A stretch of 64,000 nucleotides of DNA, taken from contig CM038469.1 in NCBI GenBank assembly GCA_021464415.1, positions 2,086,501-2,150,500 on the forward strand. Reading direction: 5' to 3'. A program made the position numbers and the translations under genes. Shown piece after piece: positions 37,006 to 48,926 of the stretch. This stretch comes from Lonicera japonica. Taxonomy: Eukaryota; Streptophyta; Magnoliopsida; Dipsacales; Caprifoliaceae. Each line of letters begins with the position of its first letter. Positions within the stretch are counted from its first letter, which is position 1. The notes below the pieces were generated by a model that had not been told where the DNA came from, ran no database searches, and was given only the letters and a program-made list of their open reading frames with translations.

Positions 37006-37908
37006 GGGTGATTTTAAATGCACCCATTAAATTAGGCTTCTCACCCCACTTAAAAGTTTTACATTAGATAGTTTTAACCTAAAATAACATAACTAAAGTC
37101 AGTAAACTCACCCCCATCAAAATATCCTACGCTATTTTCGTTGTTTTACCCGAGCATACTAAAATCCTTTATTCTCTTATTCTTTCATGTCTTGTAGCGT
37201 TATTTTTCTCGCTCTTTCTTCCATTCTATACTATAATCTCCAGTCTTTGCTGCTTCTTGTTTGTTAGAAGTTTTCTAATCTCAAATTAATGAGTAGCAAA
37301 ACTAATTGGCAAAAGATTGAAGAATATGATTCCGTCTCTAACTTCAAAAGTATGTAAATTTTCTTCATTAATTCTATTTGTTTTGATAAAGTGCATCATT
37401 TATTTCTATAATTTATATTTCTCTTTGATTAAATTTTAATATATTCAACGAATTACTTTGTTCAATATCACTTCGATATTTTGAGTTAAAAAAGGGCAAC
37501 CCTAAGTACCGTTAATGTCAGTGAGTTTTATTCAAATCTCATGTGTTACCTCCCTTTCTATGGCTACCAATTTGGCCTTTGTTATGAAGAATGTCTAACA
37601 ATTCCGGCCTACATTGATGTTAGACAGAGTGGAGTCGGGAATTATTATACCCAATTTTTATGCTACTTCAATTTTCATGCAAATTCCACTCATAATCTGA
37701 TGAATTCTATGCAATTGAATTTTTGTGGATATTAGTAGCAAATTATTCGTCACTAAATGTTTATCTTTTATAGAGATGTTGCTTTTAATAAACTTACTCC
37801 ACCTAGGGGGTGAGTTGAAAGTTTTTTTCAAAAATCAATGGGGTAAGAAGAAAGTTATCTCAAAGTGGGGTGAGAAGACTAATTAAATGGGTGTATTTAA
37901 AATCACTC
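37006..37908. mobile_element. TIR element with about 50-bp inverted ends
   Basis: The left end GGGTGATTTTAAATGCACCC and the reverse-complemented right end GAGTGATTTTAAATACACCC remain alignable for about 50 bp through CTTCTCACCCCACTT. Both flanks are AT dinucleotide repeats, so the target duplication cannot be read. There is no recognisable coding. It directly abuts the next element. Confidence 0.7.
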
Positions 37909-37923
37909 ATATATATAATATAT

Positions 37924-39193
37924 GGGAAAAGACAAATTAAACCCTGAAGTTTGGGTGTAGATTCAATTTTTCCCCTAATGTTTCAATTTCTGCAATGTCT
38001 TCCTTGAAGTTGCTACAGTGGTTCAATTGAGACCCTCGTCCTAATTCCGTTAACAATTCTGTCCAAATAATTTACACTTAACCCCTTAAAACTTTAAAAG
38101 TGACACTAAACTCCCTTAAGTTATATTTTTTTAACTTTTAAATACAACATTGATATATATATAGACACACAATCTTTATCACCCTCTTCTTCCCCAATGT
38201 GTCTTTCTTTCTATATATATATATGTATATATAATTGTCTTTCTCTATATATATATATGTATATATGTAATTGTGTTTCTCTCTCCCCACACTTTCCATA
38301 CCGAAAATTATACAATCAAACTCATCCCATCACATTCCATACCCATTCTCGAGATTTGATATCTTTTCTGTAATTTGTCATCTTTATATTTATGGGGGCC
38401 AAATATTTATAAATATAGTAGCTTCATTGCTTCTTCCAATGGCAAAGGAATCAAACAGTGAGCTTGCGGTATTAAGGCTTATTTTCGGATGGGTTTGATT
38501 CCCCATTATTTGGTTCAACCTTGTGATTTCGAAAATCCTCTCTCTCTATATATATATGTGTGTGTGTATATATGTAATTGTGTTTTTCTCTCCCCACACT
38601 TTCCATACCGAAAATTATACAATCAAACCCATCCCATCACATTCCATACCTATTCTCGAGATTTGATATCTTTTCCGTAATTTGTCATTTTTATATTTAT
38701 GGGGGCCAAATATTTATAAATATAGTAGCTTCATTGCTTCTTACAATGGCAAAGGAATCAAACAGTGAGCTTGCGGTATTAAGGCTTATTTTCGGATGGG
38801 TTTGATTCCCCATTATTTGGTTCAACCTTGTGATTTCGAAAATCCAAAGGAGAGAGAGAAACACAATTATATATATACATAAACATATATATAGAGAGAG
38901 AGAGAGAAAGACACATTGGGGAAGAAGAGGGTGATGAAGATTGTGTGTATATATATATATATCAATAGTGGATTTAAAAGTTAAAAAATATAACTTAAGG
39001 GGGTTTAGTGTCACTTTTAAAGTTTTAGGGGGGTTAAGTGTAAATTATTTGAACGGAATTATTAACGGAATTAGGACGAATGTCTCAATTGAACCAATGT
39101 AACAACTTTAAGAAAGACATTGCAGAAATTGAAACATTATGGGAGAAATTGAATCTATACCCAAATTTCAAGGTTTAATTTGTGTTTTCCCTT
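37924..39193. mobile_element. Long-TIR (about 220-300 bp) palindromic element, Mutator-like
   Basis: The first roughly 220 bp, starting GGGAAAAGACAAATTAAACC, return in reverse complement at the right end (about 38970-39193). The inner arms are also inverted (CCTCTTCTTCCCCAATGTGT on the left, its complement near 38913-38937). AT-rich flanks share ATAATATAT on both sides, a possible 9-bp duplication. The core holds two direct copies of a roughly 270-bp segment. Very long inverted ends with no transposase fit a non-autonomous Mutator-like element. Confidence 0.75.
38271..38846. repeat. Direct duplication, period 307 bp, near-identical copies
   Basis: Copies from about 38271 and 38578 share nearly every base over about 270 bp (for example ACTTTCCATACCGAAAATTA and GAGCTTGCGGTATTAAGGCT), differing at a few positions. 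They are separated by an AT/GT dinucleotide tract and form the core of the long-TIR element. Confidence 0.9.
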
Positions 39194-39499
39194 ATAATAT
39201 ATATCCCTTGGATGACACATACATGTGTTACCCCCATGTAACTATTTTGCACCAGGCGACATATCATTCATCGCCACATGTGTGTCAGTATAAGGTGATA
39301 AATCATCCATCGGCTAGGTTAAAATGTTGTCGGCAACTACATTTGCCTCCACTTTAGTTTTTAGCCTCCATTTTTGGCCATTTTTCAAGTGTAGTGGGGC
39401 ACAAAAAATGCTAAATTTACACTTTTAACTCTTGCATCGGAGATGGCCCAAGTATTCATGTTGTTTGATAAGGTAAATAAATTGTCGTCTTAATTGATT

Positions 39500-39790
39500 T
39501 TTATTTTTTTTGATTAATCATTTATATTAAAAGTAATTACATGAAGTCAGGTATAAAATTTTAGTCGCTCTAGCTATACTATGAACTACATAATTCGCAA
39601 GTGTTTTACTTCGCGTCACCCATAATTCGCTGACCAAGAAATGAATAAGCAAGTTTTTACTTCGTGTCACCTTCTTAAGAGTCTCTCAACCAAGAGAGTA
39701 TCCTCAAAGCAAGCTTTTTACTTCGCGTCACCCTCTGTGACCTCTCTAATATAAGATCAGAGAGAGTGCCACTAGGCTACAAGACTATTG
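39500..39790 (-). mobile_element. SINE-like retroposon copy
   Basis: On the minus strand the segment begins near GTAGCCTAGTGGCAC, which fits a tRNA-type pol III A box (TAGCCTAGTGG), and ends in an A-rich tail (complement of the T-rich tract near 39505-39512). Its 3' part matches the insertion at 26090-26305. Three degenerate CTTCGYGTCACC motifs occur inside (near 39613, 39661 and 39723). The remainder of 39194-42604 holds no supported gene. Confidence 0.5.
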
Positions 39791-41113
39791 ACGTCTTAAT
39801 TGATTTATTTCTTTTAATGATATACATTTTTTCTGAAACAGTTCAAATAAGATGAACAAATTAATTAATAAATGGCAAATATATTATCGCAATCACGATA
39901 TTAGAAGTCTTTTATACAATTCGACAAAAACATTGATTACAATTACAACAACATTTTACAATGTTTCATCTTTTGAAAATATTGCAAAACTTTTACATTC
40001 TTAATCTCGCTGAAAATGTCATGTTCAATGGATTTCGATTTGAGTAAAAGACCAACGTTGTACATTATTTGACTCCACATTTAAAAAAGAATGGACTTCT
40101 GGCTGAGAATAAGATTGTTCAACAACTCTCTTCCTTTTTATCAAAAATTTATCCATTACATTTGTTTCAAAATTAGTATCATAACCGTTAATACGCACTT
40201 GCCTTTTGTGCACTACAGATTTTAATTGTACCAAACAATGCCTAATATAAAAAAATATAATAAAATCATCTCAAATCATCGAAGTTTTATGTTCTACTAC
40301 TTTTCACCAGACAATTTATTTCGGTTGCATTCTTTTCCAATTATTCGTTCTTTTAGGTTTCATTATTTTTTAATTTATTGTTTGAAATATAAAAAAATTG
40401 TAGAAGTTTAGTTCAAGTTGGTTTCTTATTTATTAGTGTATTTGATTTCAAGATAATATGTTGATTGGTGAAATTGGAGGGGGAAAAACAGAGTTTTATT
40501 AAAGTTGGACACTTTAATTTTACGTAGGATTCTTCAAATCAAACTAAATTTATGGGATTTTAAAATACCACATTTGCAAGATTTCACAATCTCACATAAT
40601 TTAGAAATCTCAAAAAAAAATTGAAAAATAACACTTTCAAAATCAAGGGAATGTTCAAATCTCAATCTTCGAATCATGTGAAATGAACTCAACTTTAAAT
40701 TTCGTTTGAGAACATAATGGAAAAAGATAGCAAAAATAACTTATTTGTATGAGAAGTTGAAAAACAAGCTGAGTGAACTAATAAAATACTTTCCATTTCA
40801 TAATAATTTTATAAGTAGATAAAGCCATATTTCTTTCTTTCTTCTGAAAAAAAAAATTCTACAAAAAATTTGAAAGAGTAAAAAAACATCTTACTCATTT
40901 TTTAACTTTTCACAAAAAATCATTGATTTTGTTATTATTTTCTTTCTTGTTATCGAGCAAAGCACTAGCAAAATTTATTCTTCTTCCAACTCCATTGACT
41001 GTTGCTTATTCATGCCTTTTTGATACTCTCTGAGTTTTGAATGGGGCACTATCCCTTGATGATGCACACTCTTACGTCCAAATGGATTATTATTGTTATT
41101 ATTATTATATACA

Positions 41114-41116
<3 letters not shown>

Positions 41117-41150
<34 letters not shown>
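41117..41150. repeat. (GA)17 microsatellite
   Basis: An uninterrupted GA dinucleotide run, preceded by an AT-rich ATT-repeat tract (41087-41108). Confidence 0.95.
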
Positions 41151-41155
<5 letters not shown>

Positions 41156-42604
41156 TTTTCTATATATAGTTCCTTTTTCTTTCTTTCAAAACATTCAGAC
41201 ACAAATTAATTAAGAGTTAATAATAGTATCAACCAACAACAATGGCTCTTTCAAAAGAGAAAAGGGTATAGAGAAGAAAAGAACTAACTGCCAACTTCAC
41301 AAATGAACAAAGTTCTGGCATTCAATTGAACAATGTAGTGAAGCTCTACAATATGTATGTTTTCCCTTGAAACAATTCATTTTGCCAAAAATAAATAAAA
41401 AATGCATTAGATATCTACAAATACATCAGAATTCATCATAGTCAACTAAATAGAATATCAAATCAATGTGCCATTCTGCATGCCAAGTTAAATCACGTAA
41501 GCCTTCGGCATGTTCGTTAAATAGAACCAACTCCACACGAAAATGAAGCGACATGGTATCATACTAAGTTGCAAAAATACTTCAATCCCTGAACTTTTAC
41601 TAACATAATTCACTCGAATTCCTAATCAAATCATTAAAAGTCAAACTAAAAAATTACAATTACTTCATATTTTAAACAACCAAACGCCCCTGTCAAGCTT
41701 GGAAAGAATCAAAACGACCTCGAACACATTAGACTCAAACCACCCATTCTATGAAGAGAAACAAATCAATAGGTAACATTCAAATGCAAATGTAGTTAGA
41801 GATTAACATAGTAAAAGGATCCAATATTTCAGCATACGAAATGAAAAACAAAAAGACGGTCATAAGCTACAGAAGTGAGAGAAGAAGATGCAAATGAGAA
41901 GATTTAGTGATAGAGAAAGAGAACCACATCGTTCTCGTGAACTCTTTGGTTATTACCTGGAGCTTATTGCTAAAAATGAAGCACAAAGTGAAAGCCCCAT
42001 TTCAAAAATAAAAACCCAAGAGAAATATATGGTCATATATATAGAGAGAGAGAGGGCACCACTAAACCTGCCGCTTGAAGTATATATCACCAATTTAAGT
42101 GCAACAATCCACCTTTTCTTATATTGAACAAAGTAGACATGAAACGTGTTATTTACATGCAAAACTCATTGCATTGAACACAATTTCCAGTGCATTGTGT
42201 TTTCAGCGAACCAAATTCATCCTTTAACAATCCTGCCAGTGACAGCCTTCTCAAGGAAGGTTGTGGAGAAGCATATAAAGTTTTCCAAAGTCATGACCCA
42301 CTACATCATACTTGCAAGTTGAAGAAATTTCTACTGCAAGTTTGCGAGATTTTGATATTAAAGCATAGAACTGTAGTCCCACCAATTATGTTGATCTTTG
42401 CTACCTTTAAAAAGACTAACTTCAAGTTGGATAGCTGTGATAGCAAAGAAAGTCCTTCAATTTCATTACATTCCTGTGCAATTCATCATCATTGTTTATC
42501 AGCCCTATTCGTAAAATGGGGCGCTTTCACCAACAGAAAAAGAACCATTGAAACAAAGTGGAACAAGAGGGTAGAGGACGGATTCAACTTAAGGCACGCA
42601 AACA

Positions 42605-43397
42605 TCAAAAGAAATCAATCTCTAAATAGTTACCAGAGGACTTCACATCAACACCCGGTACCTTCTCCACAGTGTGTGTATTTGGCGATTCAGCTAGTAC
42701 GAACGATTTTGGAACATCAGGTGGACTAGCGCAACGAATGAGTGCCCAATTTATGCTCTGAAAAAACGGGTGTTGTTTGAGTTCAGTAGCCCCTCTTCTA
42801 TAGGCAAGACGATGTTGTGGCTCCTTCACGAGTAAGCCTCTAATCAAATCCCTTGCAGCAAAACTCGCATTAGGTGAATCCGGAAACCTTAGGGGCTGAC
42901 CGACCACATTAAACAAAGTAGCTCTGTTGCCCGCCCCTTTGAAAGGTGTTTTCCCGAATAAGAGCTCATAGAGAAAGATCCCAAATGTCCACCAATCCAC
43001 TGCACTTCCATGGCCTTCACCTTTAATAATTTCGGGTGCCAAGTACTCATGCGTACCCACGAAGGACATTGATCTGGCACTTGTAGGTTCGGCAATTAAC
43101 TCCGGGAGAGGTCTCACTTGATTATATAATTCCGTTTTTGGTTTGACCTTCTTTCCTTTCTTGGACTTACTAAGGAAGCGTGGTCCAAAACACGAAGGTT
43201 GGATGCAAGCTGGTTGGATTATGCAAGACGGCTCAATACAAGCAGGTTGAGCACAGTATGCTGAGTTCTTGGAATCTGAGCCAGAATTTGTGGATCTGAC
43301 AAGTGTCGGGCTCACAGCACATCTTAGGGAGAGGTCAAAATCCGAAAGCATTATATGCCCGTCTTCCCTCACTAGTACGTTTTCCGGTTTTAGGTCT

Positions 43398-43429
<32 letters not shown>

Positions 43430-43430
43430 C

Positions 43431-43465
<35 letters not shown>

Positions 43466-45056
43466 AATTCGGAAATATATTAATACAATGAAATCACAGC
43501 TAGTTTCTTCTCAGCTTGGTCTTCTATTGCAAAACCCAGTCTGATTTGGACAAAAATTGCATCACCACTAGGATTACTTACCAAGAAAACTTATGCCTTT
43601 AACTTCTGACCCATCTATCATTTTGTACATTTGGCCACATGCTAAAAAAATGTCATAGATAAACAAGCTGTATAAGGTCAAACAAATGTCTATTGGGTTT
43701 TCTTTTCGGGGGGGGGGGGGGGGGGGGGGTGTTTCTCAACTTGGAGTGTAGCAAAGAACTTGCATTACAATGTACATCAAGAAATTTTCTATTTATATCA
43801 AGGTTCTATATTACGTCTATAGTTCGAATTTCATGCTTTATACCTGTTCTTATCTGTTACTAGCCTAATGCACATGCTGATGGCACATTGGAAATTAAGA
43901 AATGAATGAAGTATGGGGATAACAAATCCCACCTGGCAGCATGCTCGGGGAAATACTTTCCAGGTTGTTTTTGGCGAACCGAATGCAGATCTCCCCCTGG
44001 ACAAAATTCCATCACCAAGCAAGAGAACTTCTCTGTCTCAAAATGTGAATACAAAGTGGGCAGAAACGGATGATCCAAAGACTGCAATATCTCCCTTTCA
44101 GTTTGAGCCCTCAAAAGCTTCTTTCGACTTGCTAGAGCAGCTTTCTCCATCACTTTCATGGCAAAATAACTTCTTGTTCCAGTCAACTCTGCCAAGTAAA
44201 CAGTGCCAATATCTCCACCACCCAATCTCTTTAAAAGCCTGAAATGGTTCAATCCCAACGCTCCATCACGGGATCTAATGGCCTTGATTGCTTCCCATCC
44301 CAAATCATTTGCCTTGTGGGGCTTGTATATGGTACTACTAAAACTACTTGAGATACTCTCATCACTAACATTGCTGTCAATGCTACCTCTACATATACTT
44401 GTCTTACTGCTCTCAACATATTCACAAGTGGTGCTGATATCGCCAGTTTCACCAGATTTTTCAACACTGCTCACACATTCACTCAGTTCTGTATTGGTGA
44501 AGCTTTCTTTGGCTTCAACAAACATAGTGACAGAATGAAAACTGTTCTCAGGACTTGGACAAACAGAGGGTAGTTCTCTTTTCGAATGCTCAACAACTAC
44601 TTTATCTAGTTCTAAAACATCCGCGGATTCCAAAGACCTGTTTGAATTAGAACTATCGGAGTCACCAATAGGTTGCTTCATGCAAGATTTGGTTTCCAAT
44701 GACGAAAGCTGCTTTTGAGAAGAATCCTCATCTTCTTTCCTTTCATCAACAACTCCATTCGAGTGCTCAAATTCCAATTTCCCCTTGCTTGATATGAGCT
44801 TGTGAATCGATGAGTCGGGCATTAATTCATTCCACCTATGATCATGAGCTTTTTTAGGGTAAAGCTTTGAACCAATCAATGACCCTGTTGGAGTTTGCAC
44901 AGACCTTGTTGCATAGGGCCCAAATGAGTTTCCTTCATATATAGATTGTTTTGCAGATAGAGGATAAGGAGGAAGACTTGTCCCGGAAGAAGAGGAAGAA
45001 GAAGCATTGTATACTAATGTTGAAAAAGAACTAACTCCGTCGACAAGCGACTCCAT
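42605..45056 (-). CDS. D6 protein kinase-like AGC-VIII serine/threonine kinase
   Basis: Two minus-strand coding exons, 45056-43933 and 43460-42605, give about 659 residues. The first 270 are Ser-rich and variable. The kinase domain starts near residue 272: glycine loop GGGDIGTVY, lysine in FAMKVM, catalytic YRDLKPEN, and the plant AGC-VIII form SDFDLS in place of DFG. A long insertion with repeated Cys-Pro units (ACIEPSC, ACIQPSC) precedes the activation segment [15 protein letters not shown], and the protein ends [11 protein letters not shown], all hallmarks of the D6PK group. Members phosphorylate PIN auxin carriers at the plasma membrane; that role is inherited from the family. The single coding intron lies just before [14 protein letters not shown]. 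An in-frame ATG five codons upstream (45071) is possible. Confidence 0.93.
43708..43729. repeat. Homopolymer of 22 G inside the kinase intron
   Basis: Twenty-two consecutive G on the plus strand, so C in the kinase pre-mRNA, about 200-250 bp from each end of the intron 43461-43932. It is the only long G run in an AT-rich window. Confidence 0.9.
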
Positions 45057-45102
45057 CGAGCAATTCAGCACAAATATTATCCACCACTATCCAATAGAAT
45101 TC

Positions 45103-45685
45103 CTGAACCAAAAGGATGAATTGTAAACTAAATCATCCACAACATAGGGAGCTTTTTAAAGATTGATGCAATGAAATTTATATAAAAACTAGCAAATTGG
45201 GAAAAGCAAGAATATTTGAACAACAGCATTCACAAATTTAATCAGACTCGCTCAAATCAACATAAAACCCAATATAGATAGTCTATAATACTTTTTATAC
45301 AGTAACAGTATCTAGTGTCACAATCAAAGGCAACATTGAAACGTGGATCACAATCAAAGGAGTCAACAAGGAAATGCTGTCCACACTTTTTGAGTGACAG
45401 TAAAATCTAAAGGTGTCTTAATCACATACAACAAACACAATCAATTTGCCATCCCAATCAAGCCGCATTAATAGACTTGTACAGATAAAACCAACAAGAA
45501 TAATAATAAAGCCACTTGGTTGCTGGGAAAATACCCAGATGTCAAAAGAGAAAAAGAAAAGAAGGGAATTGAATTGAATTGAATCGGGCATTGGATGATT
45601 TTCCAAGATTTCTTTCTCTCTGGGGCATTTTCTCGGTAACCAAACAGGCAAGAGAGAAAATTGAGAAAAGAAAGTTGTGGGTTAC
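45103..45685 (-). other. Probable 5'-UTR intron of the D6PK-like gene
   Basis: On the minus strand CGATCAG|GTAACC at 45686/45685 is a good donor and TTTTGGTTCAG|GAATTC at 45103/45102 a good acceptor, placed 46 bases before the ATG. Upstream of the donor the leader would contain an (ATT)n microsatellite (about 45879-45900). No transcript evidence is available. Confidence 0.6.
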
Positions 45686-46070
45686 CTGATCGGAGAGAGT
45701 GGGGATGTGAAATTGAAGCAGTCTTTCTATCCAAAGGGAAGTGAGGAGAGGGCCATCACCATCTCCAAAACCAAGGTTGGAAGAAAGTAAAAGAAGATTG
45801 AATGAATCGGGGGGATGGGTCTTTTTCAGATCGGATCGAAAGAAGAGAAAGTGTTGGAGATTGGAGAAAAAGAGGAGGAATAATAATAATAATAATAATT
45901 CCAGTGATGATCTTTCTGTTGAATTTCGTCGTTTCTCTCTGCCTAAAACGCGACCAAAAGCAGACAAAAAGCAAAGCAATTGAAAGCCGTTTTTTCTTTT
46001 CTTTTCTTTTATTTATTTAAAGGACTTGAATACACTACACACTTATTTATTTAATTTTAAATATATATAT

Positions 46071-46462
46071 AGAGCTAAGCTACAAAGAGAGATTTTCTCA
46101 CTTTAATAAAAAGAATGAATGAGCATTTAGGAGAGTAAATCGATGAATTTTTTTATGAAAATTTGTATAAATGATCTATATAATGAATAGATTACCTCCA
46201 CAAAAATTCATAAAAAAATTCAACCTATAAGTGGGTGTTTTGAAAAATTGATATATATGTACATTTTCGATCGTTAAAATTTTTGATGATCATCTCACCC
46301 ACTTATAGGTTGAATTTTTTTTTGAAATTTGGTGGAAGTGATCTACTCATAATACAGATCATCTCTGCAAATTTTCATAAAAAAATTTATCGATTTATCC
46401 CTCTAAATGATCATCCCTTCTTTTTGTTAAAGTGATGGAATCCCTCTTTATAGCTTAGCTCT
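46071..46462. mobile_element. Fold-back (near-palindromic) MITE
   Basis: AGAGCTAAGC at the left is matched by GCTTAGCTCT at the right, and almost the whole 392 bp can pair with itself: for example AACCTATAAGTGGGTG (46223-46238) and its complement near 46297-46312. Flanks are AT repeats, which hides the target duplication. A transcript would form a long hairpin. Confidence 0.75.
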
Positions 46463-48926
46463 ATATATATATAAGGAGAATGAATATACATATACGTTAA
46501 GTTAATGTATTTTTTTCATATTAACAACGTGTATCTTGACACAGCATATTAACAACTAATAAATAGCTAGTATAGGATTTCGTTATTTTCACTAGTTTGC
46601 AATATGCGCAATGCGCAGGCAATATATATATATACATATATTTACAACTGTAGTAAATAAATAAACACAAAATTTAAAGGGTGAATTGTGAAAATAATAA
46701 GAAGCGACAAGTTTATGGTCGATTCTTATATTTAAGAAAAATTTTAATTTTTGCTAGTATACTAATTATGTCTCAACAAAGAAATATGATTCACATCTTA
46801 AAAAATATATTATAATTTTATATTTCAAAAGTATAATATTTAAGTTCCCCAACTCAGGTCTCACCTCAAATCACCCTATTATTCACCACTTTTATGGAGA
46901 GAAAAAAATCCTCATAATTTTGATCATAAACAAATGCAACATATATATTAGAAAGTAACAAATTTATAATTTTATATATTTATTTTCAAGATATAAAAAC
47001 ATATTTTGAAACGGAATATATTTATGATGGTTTGATACAAATAATAAATATAACTTTACTTTCATTGCTATATTGTTTTGTGAACAAAAAAAGGGAATAA
47101 TCTAACTAGTACTCATATATTCATATATTTGATTGTTTATTTAAATAGAACAAAAAAAGTATATTGTACTTTCACTCATTTTTCCTTGGATATTAATTTC
47201 ATGTTCAGGCCAAAAATAATAAAGTTGTAAATTCTTCTAAGAGGCAAAATATAAGAATATTCATAATTAACAATTAAGTAAACTTCAGTGCAACCATCAT
47301 ACATTACAATTTCATGTGTAGATATTTTAAAGTGAAATGTACCTCATACATGTAAGAATGTTCAAAAACTCATAAATGAAAAAAGTAATTTGGATCAAAA
47401 CAACTCCTTGCATTACCACCAGACCCTAAGATGTAAGTGTTGAAAATTGCAAGAAATTAAAAAAAAAAAAAATGTAAATTTGATATTTTCATTTACTTTA
47501 TATGCACATCTAGAAGATCACAATGGTGACCAGTCCAATCACATTGCTAAAAAAATCTTGTAAAATAGGCATAAAAGTCATGATAATTAAGAAGAAGATA
47601 TATATATAAAAAAATTGTGAACAAGTCAATTATTCTATAATTTTTCCTCTTATTAAGAGATTGTTTATATAGTATAAATATTGAACATTTAACCATCATA
47701 AATCTTATAATTAATCTCATAAAGCCTCATAAAATTTTATGTTACAAAATAATGAATTATCATAAATCTATTCATAATTATACACTATTAAGTTTATAAT
47801 TCATAACTTAATATATTTATCATCTTTATTAAAATTTAGAACATAAAATATTTTTTGTATGCTTTAAGAAAGAGGGAGTAATTAAAGTCCATTTAATATG
47901 GGAAGATAGAATAATTAAAGACTGTTTAATAGGAGAAGAATTTAGAATCTACTATTATATAAAGTTAAAAGTCATTTCGGTGGTATTGAACCCCTGTCAG
48001 GTTTTAATGGAGTAAATTAATAAGTTAATCCGCTCCACCAACCACAAGCAGACGTGTGGCTTCCCGCGTCAACAGCCTAATCCACTACAATAGAGGGAGC
48101 TTGAGAGCTCTGCTCAAGTGCCACCTGGAAGCCAGAGCTCTAGAGAATGTAGTCATTCAACCTAAAGGCTATTTTCTTACAACAAGTTACGGAGCTCAAA
48201 GGCCAAAACTCTTCTAGCGAGCTTCGAAGTTCTCTGGCAAAGTTCTCTGGCCAACCATTGTGTTAGAAAAAGTACAGACAGCATGACGACAACTGCCAAC
48301 TCTACCAGCGCTACAAAGCCTCCGTCAACTTCATTAAATGTGCAATAACTGTATTTAATGCACCATAATTCATAGAAAATTGACATGGCAAGCCAAAGTG
48401 ACGGATGAGTCAAACCCACACCATCAAAAATCTGATAATAAACAAAAAGTTTGTTATCTAATTTAAAAAAAAAAAAAGGAAATTGCACATTGTCAATGTT
48501 GCCAAATCAACACAAGCACATTGTAGTTTTTTATAATTAACCCATAAAAATATGAATGATGGATGAGCTTGTTCCTATATTTAACAAGGATGTAATTACT
48601 TAACATAATTTAAGCCTTCACAATTAAGCAGTTTAGATTCGTACTTAACTACGGAATCATTCTTGTTATTTTATTTTTTATTTTTTGCAATAATATATAT
48701 TTGAGTCACATATATTGCGATCGTATTGTAGTCCAATTTCAGTTTCAATTTAACCATAATAGATATTCAAGGGCAAAAATACATTATACACCAATAAGCT
48801 AGAAATACTAATTAAAATTTAGAGAACCAAATTTGGTTTTTTGTACTCTGATGAAAAAGAAAATAATATTCCCTTTTATCATTCTCATTATCATTCCCTT
48901 TACTTAATTTCTCCCTCTCTAGGTGG
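46463..48926. other. AT-rich intergenic DNA with a likely Helitron 3' terminus
   Basis: No gene was seen. On the minus strand TGCGCATTGCGCATATTGCA then AACTAG and T (46591-46617) has the hairpin plus CTAG-T form of a Helitron 3' end; a matching 5' end was not found. A GC-richer stretch near 48000-48150 shows no recognisable feature. Confidence 0.4.

Noticed and set aside
37541..37735. 64-codon frame MCYLPFYGYQFGLCYEE inside the 37006-37908 element, considered as a transposase piece
   Set aside because: No transposase motif and no continuation in neighbouring frames.
40975..41202. 75-codon minus-strand frame ending PFGRKSVHHQGIVPHSK, considered as a secreted peptide precursor
   Set aside because: Most of it is translated GA and ATT microsatellite (SLSLS and NNNNN runs); there is no signal peptide and the tail matches no peptide-hormone motif I know.
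42190..42729. 179-codon plus-strand frame overlapping the kinase 3' end
   Set aside because: No recognisable domain, overlaps the kinase C-terminus antisense and its probable 3' UTR, and composition is unremarkable.
48000..48150. GC-richer stretch with CCGCTCCACC and GAGAGCTCTG, considered as an exon
   Set aside because: No open frame with recognisable protein and no splice context.
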